From Micrococcales bacterium (GTDB taxonomy: Bacteria; Actinomycetota; Actinomycetes; S36-B12; UBA10799), in assembly GCA_016719135.1 (NCBI GenBank), contig JADKAV010000023.1, positions 1 through 57,074 on the forward strand: 57,074 nt of DNA, written 5' to 3'. Below, piece after piece: positions 44,272 through 52,567 of this stretch. Positions within the stretch are counted from its first letter, which is position 1. Every line of letters starts with the position of its first letter. A model generated the notes under the pieces. It did not search any database. It was not told the origin of the DNA and worked only from the letters and a program-made list of their open reading frames with translations. Both the position numbers and the translations under genes were made by a program.

Positions 44272-44550
44272 TCAGGAGACGACGACGCCCTTCCAGAAGG
44301 CGACGTGGTCCTTGATCTTGGCCGCCTCCGGCTTGGGATCCAGGTAGGTCCACACCGCGTCCGGGTTGGATTGACCATCGACCTCGATCGTGAAGTAGGA
44401 GGCTTGTCCCTTCCAAGGGCACGTGGTGTGAGAGTCAGTCGGTGTCAGATAGTCCCACCGCACGCTGTCTTTGGGGAAGTAGTGGTTGCCCTCGACAACC
44501 ACCGTGTCGTCACTCTCGGCGATGACGGTGTCGTTCCAGGTTGCCTTCAT
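44272..44550 (-). CDS. DUF427 family protein
   Basis: 92 residues from ATG 44550. MKATWNDTVIAESDDTVVVE and GNHYFPKDSVRWDYLTPTDS match DUF427 exactly, including TTCPWKGQASYFTIEVDG. The C-terminus, DAVWTYLDPKPEAAKIKDHV and AFWKGVVV, is equally typical. It is a small beta protein; the role is unknown. The stop lies 48 bases from the DUF222/HNH gene's stop, on the opposite strand. Confidence 0.9.
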   Translation of the reverse strand: MKATWNDTVIAESDDTVVVEGNHYFPKDSVRWDYLTPTDSHTTCPWKGQASYFTIEVDGQSNPDAVWTYLDPKPEAAKIKDHVAFWKGVVVS

Positions 44551-44636
44551 GCTGCTCCTTCTTCGGTCCTGCTCAATCCTGCGTCAATTCGGAAACGCCG
44601 GCCACCGCGGACCGGTGACGTTGGGAAACTGAGCGC

Positions 44637-45887
44637 CTACTGCAGTCGGCGGATGACCGAAGCTGCGGCGCGCCTGCCGCTGACGAGCGCACCTTGGATC
44701 GACGGAGTGTCACGATGGTCCCCGGCGACCAGAACCCCGTCGAAGTCCTGGGGGCTGGCCACCTGGAATGGCGGTATCGCTGCGGGCAGGGCCTCAGGCA
44801 GCGGGTAATGGCCCACGAGTTCCCAATGACCCGTTGGAACGCCGTACAGATCCGCGAGGTGGTGCCGGACCTCGTCGATGCCCGCTTCCTTCAGGCCGAC
44901 CGCGGTCGCCTGGACAAGATGGCGTCCCTGCGGGGCGTACTCGCGTGCGGCGTAACTCACGACGACGGCGTTGGTCACCGGTCCCCGGTGCTCTGAATCC
45001 AGCACGAGGACGGGGTGGCCGTTGTAGAGGTCGTCCTCCTCGATGCCGAAGTACCAAGTGGTCAGTGCGCGCATTCCGGGAGCAGGAAGGCCGGGCACCA
45101 GGCTGGCTGCTGTCGTCGGGTCGGTGGCCACGATGACAGCCTCGCAGTCGATGGATCCTGGCTGGGTTTCAACGCGGTCCGGCGCCACGGAATGAACCGG
45201 CACCCCCCGGAAGATCCTGCGGCGCAGTGGGCGAGCCAACTGATCCGGTATCGCGCGCATCCCTGCCGCGGGGACGGCGGGTGTCCCGCGGGCTAGCGAT
45301 CGCAACACGAAATCGGTGAAACGACGACTCGTCTGCAGTTCGGTGTCGGCGAGCACCCCGGAGAGGAAGGGTTGAAGCAGCATCCGGCCGGCCCGGCCCC
45401 CGATGTGGGCCTGCTCGAAGGCCTCTTTGGTCGACATGTCCGGTCGTTGCTGCAACTCCTCGGGGTCGGTCACCGCACATCCCGTGAAGTAGCGAAGAGT
45501 CTGCAGGGTGCCGATCACGCCCAGCGGGGTCCGGATATTGCGAAGAGCCGCGCGGGTGGCGCGGCGCGGGTCGACCAGCCAGCGGGGTCCTGCCTCGGTG
45601 CTGAGCACCGCGCCCGGGAAGAAGGGACGCAGCTCGAGCGCTTCATGATCGAGGACACGCGCCCCGTCCGGGTAGGACGGGTTGTAGAGCTGGAAACCCC
45701 GGTCGAGCAGGAAGCCATCCACTTCGTCGGTCTGGATTCGGCCACCGACCCGGTCTGATGCTTCCACGACCACGACGTCGAGGCCTGCTTCCGTGAGGTG
45801 ATGCGCGGCGTTCAAGCCGGCGATACCCGCGCCAACCACAACCACCTGCGCGCTGGCATGTAACGATCCCCCGGGCCATGAAGTCAC
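44637..45887 (-). CDS. FAD-dependent amine oxidase-like oxidoreductase
   Basis: 416 residues. QVVVVGAGIAGLNAAHHLTE is the FAD-binding Rossmann loop, VVVEASDRVGGRIQTDEVDG the second FAD motif (ExxxRxGG) and GVLVAGDHRDTPSIQGALVS the C-terminal FAD-binding stretch. These place it with monoamine oxidase and carotenoid/protoporphyrinogen desaturase-type flavoproteins. There is no carotenoid gene nearby, so the substrate is open. The start GTG 45887 lies a few residues before the Rossmann motif. Divergent from the MFS gene, with about 250 bases between. Confidence 0.87.
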   Translation of the reverse strand: MTSWPGGSLHASAQVVVVGAGIAGLNAAHHLTEAGLDVVVVEASDRVGGRIQTDEVDGFLLDRGFQLYNPSYPDGARVLDHEALELRPFFPGAVLSTEAGPRWLVDPRRATRAALRNIRTPLGVIGTLQTLRYFTGCAVTDPEELQQRPDMSTKEAFEQAHIGGRAGRMLLQPFLSGVLADTELQTSRRFTDFVLRSLARGTPAVPAAGMRAIPDQLARPLRRRIFRGVPVHSVAPDRVETQPGSIDCEAVIVATDPTTAASLVPGLPAPGMRALTTWYFGIEEDDLYNGHPVLVLDSEHRGPVTNAVVVSYAAREYAPQGRHLVQATAVGLKEAGIDEVRHHLADLYGVPTGHWELVGHYPLPEALPAAIPPFQVASPQDFDGVLVAGDHRDTPSIQGALVSGRRAAASVIRRLQ

Positions 45888-46137
45888 ACAACCATCCTGC
45901 CTTGTCCTGAGGTGTCATGGCACTCCGCGGCACTTGTGAGCCGCGATGGACCGCCAGTACACAGGACACCGGCCCGTCGAGCGCTGGCAGCTGCTCGCCC
46001 ACAGTGCGAGTCCCAGCTCGATGGATACGACCACCGCGATGGCGAGTCCGCCCGCGCCCGGGGGGTGCACTCCCGCTACGCCTGCGGCGTCGTCTGCCCC
46101 GCTCAGCCAACGGTGTCACCACCGGAGAGAATGCGGT

Positions 46138-47367
46138 GTGTCCTCGCGCAACTGGCTGCCGTTCGGGGCGCTGGAGGCTGCCACGATCTTCAGCGGGACC
46201 GCCAACGGTATCTCCATGATCGCCTTCCCGTGGTTGGTGCTGGAGGCCACTGGATCGGCGAGCGCGGCCGGGGCGCTGGGTGCCATCACCGCGGCTCCGT
46301 TGCTGGTCTCTTTTCTTTTCGCCGGGGTGATCGTCGACATCGTCGGTCGCCGCCGGGTGGCTGTCGTGTCCGATCTGCTGTCCATGACCTCGGTGGCACT
46401 GGTCCCGATCCTCAGTGGTTGGTACACCTTGTCGTTCTGGCCGTTGGCGGCGCTCGCCGTGCTCGGCGCCACGTTCGATCCGGCCGGAATCAGTGCGCGG
46501 GAGGCGATGCTGCCTGAAGCTGCTCGCAGCGCGGGACTGCGCCTGGAACGGGCCAATGGGATCCACGAGGCGATCTGGGGTGCCGCTTTCCTGATCGGTC
46601 CTGGCATCGGTGGTCTGGCGATCGGCTTCCTCGGCGCGGCCACCACGTTCTGGCTGTCCGCCGCCATGTTCGCGGTGGGCGCCCTGATCATGTATGCCGT
46701 CCGGATACCCGGGGCAGGACGCCCGCAGCGTCACGAGGACGCCTCAGGTGTGTGGACGTCGACCGTGGAAGGGGTGCGGTTCGTGTGGAACGACCGGATC
46801 CTGCGGACGGTGGGTCTGGTCAGCATGGTGATCGTCGGGTTTTGGCTACCCATCGAGGGCGTGGTTCTGCCCGTCTATTTCCAGGGCCTGGAACAACCGC
46901 AGCGGCTCGGCGTCACCGTGATGGCCCTATCCGGTGGCGGCATCGTTGGTGCTCTGATCTATGGGGCGATAGGACACCGCATCGGCAGGAGGCTGGCGTT
47001 CGTCACCTCGATGACCGGATCCGGGGCTGCGGTCCTCGGGATGGCCACTCTGCCGGCGTACGCGGTTCTGCTGATCTTCGCGATCCTGGCGGGCCTGTTC
47101 TACGGACCTGTTGGTCCTCTGGTGAATCTGATGATCCAGCACCGCACGCCGGGGATCCTGCGTGGGCGGGTCATCGGTCTGTTGACGTCCGCGGCATACG
47201 TCGCGGGACCGATCGGCTACCTGATCAGCGGACCCATGGTCGAGTTCTTGGGTCTGCAGGTGGCATTCGTGATCATGTCCGCGGGGGTGTTGGGGGTGGG
47301 GTTGTCCACCTGGTTCCTGCCGTCACTGCGGCACATGGACGACACCGTCGGGCTGCCGGGCGAATAG
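46138..47367 (+). CDS. MFS transporter
   Basis: About 409 residues from GTG 46138, which has GGAGAGA at good spacing; the frame stays open upstream but that part is low-complexity and unlike a transporter. About twelve helices are visible, starting FGALEAATIFSGTANGISMI. The A-motif-like loop VIVDIVGRRRVAVVSDL follows the second helix, and a second such loop (GHRIGRRLAFVTS) marks the start of the C-terminal half. Substrate unknown, probably a drug or metabolite exporter in the MFS_3-like class. Its last 45 bases overlap the convergent rhomboid gene. Confidence 0.87.
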   Translation: MSSRNWLPFGALEAATIFSGTANGISMIAFPWLVLEATGSASAAGALGAITAAPLLVSFLFAGVIVDIVGRRRVAVVSDLLSMTSVALVPILSGWYTLSFWPLAALAVLGATFDPAGISAREAMLPEAARSAGLRLERANGIHEAIWGAAFLIGPGIGGLAIGFLGAATTFWLSAAMFAVGALIMYAVRIPGAGRPQRHEDASGVWTSTVEGVRFVWNDRILRTVGLVSMVIVGFWLPIEGVVLPVYFQGLEQPQRLGVTVMALSGGGIVGALIYGAIGHRIGRRLAFVTSMTGSGAAVLGMATLPAYAVLLIFAILAGLFYGPVGPLVNLMIQHRTPGILRGRVIGLLTSAAYVAGPIGYLISGPMVEFLGLQVAFVIMSAGVLGVGLSTWFLPSLRHMDDTVGLPGE

Positions 47368-47919
47368 GAAAGCCGCCAGCACACCCGCCGCAGCGCCGGT
47401 CAGATGCGCCAGCCAGGAAACGCCGCTGGACACCCCGAACGGCAGAGCCCCGATCAGGATCCCGCCGTAGACGAACAGCACTCCCACGGCGATGACCACG
47501 TCCAGCCAGTGCCGGGTCAGTATGCCCGCGGTGATCAAGTAGGTGAGCAAGCCGAACACCACTCCACTGGCACCGATCGTCACCGTGTTGGTCGGGCCGA
47601 GCAGCCACACCGCGAACCCGCCGACGACCGTGATGGTGATGACGATCGGCCAGAACCGACGCGGTTTTCGCAGCGCGACGATGGACCCCAGGATCAGGAA
47701 CGGCACGGTGTTGGCCATCAGATGTGCGAAGTCCGCGTGCAGGAACGGGGACGCCGCGACTCCGGTCAGGCCATCGACGTCACGGCTCTCGATGCCGAAC
47801 TGGTCGAGGTCCCCGGGGAGGGCCGCGTCCAGGATCTCGAGCAACCACATCACGCCCAGGAGAACGACCACGGGGATCAAAGGACGCAACCCGCGCGACG
47901 TCTCGGCTGGGGAACTCAT
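47323..47919 (-). CDS. rhomboid intramembrane serine protease
   Basis: About 198 residues from ATG 47919. Around six helices are seen. FLHADFAHLMANTVPFLILG is the conserved HxxxN segment. TIGASGVVFGLLTYL has the catalytic Ser in GASG, and VSWLAHLTGAAAGVLAA the catalytic His. Together they make an active rhomboid, cleaving other membrane proteins within the bilayer; the substrate is not predictable. The start overlaps the upstream methyltransferase's stop (ATGA). A longer frame from 47955 lacks a better start. The 3' end overlaps the MFS gene by 45 bases. Confidence 0.9.
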   Translation of the reverse strand: MSSPAETSRGLRPLIPVVVLLGVMWLLEILDAALPGDLDQFGIESRDVDGLTGVAASPFLHADFAHLMANTVPFLILGSIVALRKPRRFWPIVITITVVGGFAVWLLGPTNTVTIGASGVVFGLLTYLITAGILTRHWLDVVIAVGVLFVYGGILIGALPFGVSSGVSWLAHLTGAAAGVLAAFLFARQPDGVVHVPQ

Positions 47920-48629
47920 GTATCGAGTATCACCCGAGCGAGGAAACCCGACCACCCGCGCGGGAAGGGCAGGTCGGGGGCGTATCCCTGGAGGGCGGTG
48001 GGCTCGAACCCGGCCTGCCCGAAGGCGGCCATCACCTCCACCGGGTCGATCAGGTGCAATTCGTGCACCTCGGTGTCGCGGCCGAATCCGTCATCGACGG
48101 TGATGGTGCGCCGCAGCACGCGCCGACCGGGGTCTGTGCTCACCGTCACCGCTATTCGATAGTCCTGCGCAACCGTGATGGTCGTTGTGGGTTCGGGATC
48201 GCCGCGCAACGGTCCGGCCACGTCCAGCAGCAGGATGCCACCGGGTCGAAGTCGCTGTCTGCACTCACGTAGCCACGCGGCCAGGCCGCTGGCCCCGGCC
48301 CGGGGGTCAGTCGCGTAGTTGACGACCTCGCCCACCGCCACGATCCCTGCGGCACCGCGCAGGGACGGCAGGTCGAACGCGGATCCCTGCCTGAACGCGG
48401 CGTCGGGGAACCTGCGCTGAGCAAGTGCGACCATGTCGGGGCTCAGATCCACACCGAGATAGTCGAAGCTGGCTGCCCGCACCGGCTCGCACAGGTCACC
48501 GGCGCCACAGCCGAGATCGATCACCACCCCTGGCCCCTCGAGTTCCGCGACCAGCAATTGAGCCGCCGCGCGCGCGTACTGGGCGTAGTCGGCGGCATGC
48601 ACTTCGGCCAGGCGGCGGCGGTAGTACAT
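47916..48629 (-). CDS. class I SAM-dependent methyltransferase
   Basis: About 237 residues from ATG 48629 (MYYRRRLAEVHAADYAQYAR). Motif I is VVIDLGCGAGDL, followed by YLGVDLSPDMVALAQRRFPD, GSAFDLPSL and LRPGGILLLDV, all in the expected order. The substrate is unknown. Its stop overlaps the rhomboid ATG, and it follows the LysE-type gene by 13 bases, so the three form a probable minus-strand operon. Confidence 0.87.
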   Translation of the reverse strand: MYYRRRLAEVHAADYAQYARAAAQLLVAELEGPGVVIDLGCGAGDLCEPVRAASFDYLGVDLSPDMVALAQRRFPDAAFRQGSAFDLPSLRGAAGIVAVGEVVNYATDPRAGASGLAAWLRECRQRLRPGGILLLDVAGPLRGDPEPTTTITVAQDYRIAVTVSTDPGRRVLRRTITVDDGFGRDTEVHELHLIDPVEVMAAFGQAGFEPTALQGYAPDLPFPRGWSGFLARVILDT

Positions 48630-48642
48630 CGTCGCTGCCCGC

Positions 48643-49260
48643 CTAATGGACCGTGGCCATGACCGCGACCCCACCGGCCACGAGAATTCCGCCGGAACCG
48701 TGTGCCACCCGCCGGCGGGTCTGCGGCTGCGCGATCGCGGTGCGGGCGCGACCGGACAGCCATGCGTAGCCCGCGGCGTTCAGCCCGCCCAGCGTGACGA
48801 AGGCAAGAATCATGGCGGTGATCTGCGGAAGCCACGGTCGCGCCGGGTCGATGAACTGCGGGACGAAGGCGACGAAGAACGCGATGCTCTTGGGATTCGT
48901 CGCTGTGACTGCGAACGACTCGGAGAAGACACGTCTTGGCGACCCGGCTGTGGGGCTCTCAAGCACCCACTGGCTGCCTGCGGATCGCCAGGTGCGAACT
49001 CCCAGCCAGACGAGATAAGCGCCGCCAATGATGCGCAGAATCGTGAACAGTTCCGCGGATGCCAGAAGCAGGGCTCCCGCACCGAGCATCGCTGCGGTCA
49101 TGGCGACCAGATCCCCGAGCACCACGCCCGCCGCTGTCGCGCGACGCACCGACGCCCCGTGGTTCAGCGATCGCGTGACCACCAGCAGGATCGTGGGTCC
49201 CGGAATGACCAGGACAACCGCAGATGCCACCACGAATGCGGCAAAGCGTTCGATGTCCAC
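48643..49260 (-). CDS. LysE family amino-acid exporter
   Basis: 205 residues. The opening FAAFVVASAVVLVIPGPTIL with the PGP motif and the following MVVTRSLNHG-like region are the LysE/RhtB signature; then GDLVAMTAAMLGAGALLLAS, IIGGAYLVWLGVRTW and FAVTATNPKSIAFFVAFVPQ complete the family's six-helix layout. Probably exports an amino acid or homoserine lactone derivative. Start ATG 49260. Divergent from the metalloprotease gene. Confidence 0.9.
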   Translation of the reverse strand: MDIERFAAFVVASAVVLVIPGPTILLVVTRSLNHGASVRRATAAGVVLGDLVAMTAAMLGAGALLLASAELFTILRIIGGAYLVWLGVRTWRSAGSQWVLESPTAGSPRRVFSESFAVTATNPKSIAFFVAFVPQFIDPARPWLPQITAMILAFVTLGGLNAAGYAWLSGRARTAIAQPQTRRRVAHGSGGILVAGGVAVMATVH

Positions 49261-49374
49261 GCGCAGAGCCTACGTCTCAGGGCACCGGTGTTCCAAGCGT
49301 CAGCCGGATCGTGGGTCGTGTCCGGAGCCCTGTGCCGGAAAACGCCCCGTGGGATCTCGGGATACTGTCGAGAC

Positions 49375-50391
49375 ATGCCCGATGCCGTGGACTGGAACCT
49401 AGCCGCCACCCTGGGTGCTCGGGTGGTGGGGGGCGGGCCGCGCCTGAGCCCCGATGAGGCCAACGAGGTCGTCGCGGAGCTGTACTACCTGGCTGGTGAG
49501 GCGACCCCTTTGGTGCAGGAGACGACTGGCTTGCACCAGCACCTGCCCAGCGAGGTGAAGGTGGTCGACCGAGCGGAATGGATCCGCTCCAACCTCGACA
49601 GTTTTCGGCGCATCAGTGCGCCACTGACCGAACGGCTGGAGACCGCCTCGGCGTTCACCCGCGAGGTCGGTTCCCGAGCCACCGGAGCGCAGCTGGGTCT
49701 GGTGCTCGGTTTCGTCGGCTCGCGGGTGCTCGGGCAGTTCGAGATCTTCACCGAAGACGACCCGCGGCTGCTGCTCGTCGCCCCGAACATCGTGGAGATC
49801 GAACGGCAACTGCAGGTGAAGCCGCGCGACTTCCGTCTGTGGGTGTGTGTGCACGAACAGACCCATCGGATCCAGTTCGCGGCCGCACCGTGGCTGACCG
49901 GATACCTGTTGGAGAACATCCACGAGTACATGGGCCTGTCCGACATGAGCACCGGTGAGCTGTTCGGCCGTCTGGCAGGCGCGGTCAGGGCGGTCAGGTC
50001 CGGCGACGAACCCGACGGGGTGATCGGGGCACTGCAATCGCCGGAACAGAAGCAGGTGTTCGACCGGTTGACGGCGGTGATGAGCCTGCTGGAGGGACAC
50101 GCCGACGTCGTGATGGACGAGGTAGGGCCGCAGGCGATTCCCACGGTGAAAGTGATCCGGGCAGCGTTCCAGTACCGGCGGGCCGCGGGCACCAGCGGCT
50201 GGGAGGGTTTCCTGCGCAGGGTCCTGGGGATGGACCTCAAAGCGCGTCAATATGCCCAGGGTGCCTCCTTCGTGCGAGCCGTGATGGCCGACGGCGGCAT
50301 GCCCCGGCTCAACGCCGTCTGGGAGTCCGCCGATCATCTGCCCACCCGCGCGGAGATCGAGGATCCCACGCAGTGGCTTGCCCGGGTCTGA
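49375..50391 (+). CDS. zinc-dependent metalloprotease (DUF2342 family)
   Basis: 338 residues from ATG 49375. FRLWVCVHEQTHRIQFAAAP contains the HExxH zinc motif, with LLEGHADVVMDEVG later supplying the third ligand region. DWNLAATLGARVVGGGP at the start and GTSGWEGFLRRVLGMDLKAR towards the end match the actinobacterial DUF2342 putative hydrolase family. In this class it normally sits beside tilS, as here, which supports the call; the natural substrate is not known. No signal peptide, so it is probably cytoplasmic. Confidence 0.87.
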   Translation: MPDAVDWNLAATLGARVVGGGPRLSPDEANEVVAELYYLAGEATPLVQETTGLHQHLPSEVKVVDRAEWIRSNLDSFRRISAPLTERLETASAFTREVGSRATGAQLGLVLGFVGSRVLGQFEIFTEDDPRLLLVAPNIVEIERQLQVKPRDFRLWVCVHEQTHRIQFAAAPWLTGYLLENIHEYMGLSDMSTGELFGRLAGAVRAVRSGDEPDGVIGALQSPEQKQVFDRLTAVMSLLEGHADVVMDEVGPQAIPTVKVIRAAFQYRRAAGTSGWEGFLRRVLGMDLKARQYAQGASFVRAVMADGGMPRLNAVWESADHLPTRAEIEDPTQWLARV

Positions 50392-50434
50392 CGCGGGAGG
50401 CCCGTGGTGCCCAGCCCATGTCCGGTGAACGGCG

Positions 50435-51415
50435 GTGAATGACCGCACGGCGTTGCTGGCGGTTCGCCGCGCGGTGGTCGCCAATCTGGCCGACTGCGAC
50501 CCCAGCGCGCTGGTCCTCGTGGCGTGTTCCGGGGGCGCCGACTCGTTGGCGCTGGCGGCGGGAGCTGCGATCAGCGGCCATCGCGTCGGTGCGGTCGTGG
50601 TCGACCACGGTTTGCAGGCCGGTTCCGCCGACATCGCGTCCACCGCCGCCGCGCAATGTCATGACCTGGGTCTGCATCCCGTGGTGACCCGACGCGCCGA
50701 CGTGGGCTCGCGCGGCGGTCCCGAGGCAGCCGCCCGCGAGGCCCGATATCGCGCAATGCGCCAAGTCGCCAGCGAACTCGACGCGACGTCCCTGTTGCTG
50801 GCACACACTCTCGACGACCAGGCCGAGACGGTCCTTCTGCGGCTGGCCCGGGGATCGGGCGCTCGCAGCCTCGCCGGGATGTCGCCGGTCGACGGTGATC
50901 TCCGGCGCCCGCTGCTGGGACTGCGACGCGAGACGGTCCGCGCGGCATGCACGCAGGCCGGGCTCACCGCGCACGAGGATCCTCACAACGCCGACGCCCG
51001 CTACGCCCGATCCCGGGTCCGCCACCACAGCCTGCCCGCCCTGGTCGAGGACCTGGGCGATCACGTCGTGCTCGGTCTGGCCCGTTCGGCGGCCTCATTG
51101 CGCGAGGACAATGCTGCCCTCGATGCCTGGGCCGATCGCGTCGACGTGGAATCGAGCACTGCTCAGGTCACCGCATCGATCCGGTCCCTCGAGGAGATTC
51201 CGCCGGCAGTGGGAGTGCGGGTGATCCGGCGAATGGCCCTGCAAGCCGGGTGTCCGGGCGCCGCGATCACCCGCGAGCATCTGCTGTCGGTCTTCACGCT
51301 GGTGACCGCCTGGCGTGGCCAAGGACCCATCGATTTGCCGGGCGGTGTCCGCGCGCGACGAGAGTCTGGCAGTCTTGTGCTGCATCGAGCATCCGGGAGG
51401 CGCAGTGCACGTTGA
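50435..51415 (+). CDS. tilS: tRNA(Ile)-lysidine synthetase
   Basis: 326 residues. The ATP pyrophosphatase loop is VACSGGADSLALA near residue 30, followed by GAVVVDHGLQAGS, HTLDDQAETVLLRLARGSG and the following LAGMSPVDGDLRRPLLGLRR. The enzyme attaches lysine to C34 of tRNA-Ile (anticodon CAU), changing its decoding. It lacks the long C-terminal domains of proteobacterial TilS, as usual in actinobacteria. Start GTG 50435. It overlaps hpt by 11 bases in the standard tilS-hpt-ftsH order. Confidence 0.94.
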   Translation: MNDRTALLAVRRAVVANLADCDPSALVLVACSGGADSLALAAGAAISGHRVGAVVVDHGLQAGSADIASTAAAQCHDLGLHPVVTRRADVGSRGGPEAAAREARYRAMRQVASELDATSLLLAHTLDDQAETVLLRLARGSGARSLAGMSPVDGDLRRPLLGLRRETVRAACTQAGLTAHEDPHNADARYARSRVRHHSLPALVEDLGDHVVLGLARSAASLREDNAALDAWADRVDVESSTAQVTASIRSLEEIPPAVGVRVIRRMALQAGCPGAAITREHLLSVFTLVTAWRGQGPIDLPGGVRARRESGSLVLHRASGRRSAR

Positions 51416-51965
51416 GGATGTCAACGGAGACCTTGAAGCGGTCCTGATCAGCGCTGAGGAACTACAGGCCCGGCTCGCCCAGCTGGCCGCCCAGGTGGAC
51501 GCGGACTACCGCGACAAAGATCTGCTCATCGTCGGCGTGCTCAAGGGCGCCGTCATGGTGGTGGCCGACTTCATCCGGGCGCTGAAGATCCCGGTGGAGA
51601 TGGACTGGATGGCGGTCAGTTCGTACGGATCGAGCACCAAGAGTTCCGGCGTGGTCCGCATCCTCAAGGACCTCGATGCGGATCTGAGCGGGCGGCACGT
51701 GCTGATTGTCGAGGACATTCTCGATTCCGGTCTGACCCTGTCCTGGCTGCTGCGCAACCTTCGTTCGCGGGGGGCCGCCAGCGTCGAGGTGCTGACCCTT
51801 CTGCGCAAACCGGACGCCATGCGCACCGAGGTGGATGTGCGGTACCTCGGTTTCGACATCCCCAACGACTTCGTGGTCGGATACGGCCTGGACTACGCCG
51901 AGAAGTACCGGAACCTCGATTGCGTCGCGAAACTCTCGCCGTCGGTGTACGAGGGCCACGCGTAG
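51405..51965 (+). CDS. hpt: hypoxanthine phosphoribosyltransferase
   Basis: 186 residues from GTG 51405, with GGGAGG five bases upstream. VLKGAVMVVADFIRALKIPV and SSYGSSTKSSGVVRILKDLD are the family's early motifs. HVLIVEDILDSGLTLSWLL is the PRPP-binding loop. PNDFVVGYGLDYAEKYRNLD is the late signature. It salvages hypoxanthine and guanine to IMP and GMP using PRPP. The start overlaps the end of tilS by 11 bases. Two direct repeats (Repeat D) follow the stop. Confidence 0.95.
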   Translation: MHVEDVNGDLEAVLISAEELQARLAQLAAQVDADYRDKDLLIVGVLKGAVMVVADFIRALKIPVEMDWMAVSSYGSSTKSSGVVRILKDLDADLSGRHVLIVEDILDSGLTLSWLLRNLRSRGAASVEVLTLLRKPDAMRTEVDVRYLGFDIPNDFVVGYGLDYAEKYRNLDCVAKLSPSVYEGHA

Positions 51966-52567
51966 GCGAGGGATCGCTTTCGCGCGACCGGGAGTGGAGC
52001 GGGACGCAGTCGCGCCGCGTTCTGGTGCACAGAGGTTGGAGTTGTGTACAGCCGTTGGAGTCCGGTACATCGGTGAGAGATCCGCGGGCCGTGTATCTCC
52101 AACGCCGGTGCGGTTGTCCAACGTGCGTACCTAACTCCAACGCTTGCGCGCGGCTGGGATGCTTCGAACGCCCAATTCCGGGAGGGGAGGGACGCCGTCG
52201 TTCTGGTCCACAGAGGTTGGAGTTGTGTACAGCCGTTGGAGTCCGGTACATCGGTGAGAGATCCGCGGGCCGTGTATCTCCAACGCCGGTGCGGTTGTCC
52301 AACGTGCGTACCTAACTCCAACGCTTGCGCGCGGCCGGCACGCCCGTCGGGGCTTTTTGGCGGCATAGACGGGCGACGTGTGGCCTCCCGGATCCCCGAT
52401 TGACCGCTGGCGCCGGTACGACGCAGGTCCAAACCCCTCGGTCGACCCCGAACAGCCCCACGGAAGCCGAGTCCGGACCGAGAGACCCGCCGCACCCCGC
52501 CGCACCCCTTAAGCCCCATGGGAATGAACGCACCGGGTTCAACCGTTCTATCCTCAAGGAGATGAAC
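51966..52567. other. intergenic region before ftsH, gene-free, holds Repeat D
   Basis: About 600 bases with no credible gene. 51966-52018 and 52337-52567 show no recognisable feature apart from the ftsH ribosome site (AAGGAG at 52556-52561). The centre is the two-copy Repeat D. The length and repeats suggest that ftsH has its own promoter here and is not simply read through from hpt. Confidence 0.5.
52019..52336. repeat. Repeat D: two near-identical 137-bp direct copies with inverted GTTGGAG motifs
   Basis: Copies at 52019-52155 and 52200-52336 (step 181) differ at about one base. Between them is 44 bases of unrelated sequence. Each copy has GTTGGAGTT (52035-52043) facing AACTCCAAC (52133-52141), and inside that a second inner set: GTTGGAG (52054-52060), CTCCAAC (52097-52103) and GTCCAACG (52116-52123). 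The motif thus recurs in both orientations, giving nested hairpins. Position: between hpt and ftsH. The near-identity suggests recent duplication or gene conversion. Confidence 0.85.

Noticed and set aside
52019..52336. A small gene spanning the two repeat copies
   Set aside because: Frames in the copies start with the same MDNRTGVGDTRP-type peptide on the minus strand but have no ribosome site or conserved composition; inverted motifs explain the sequence better.
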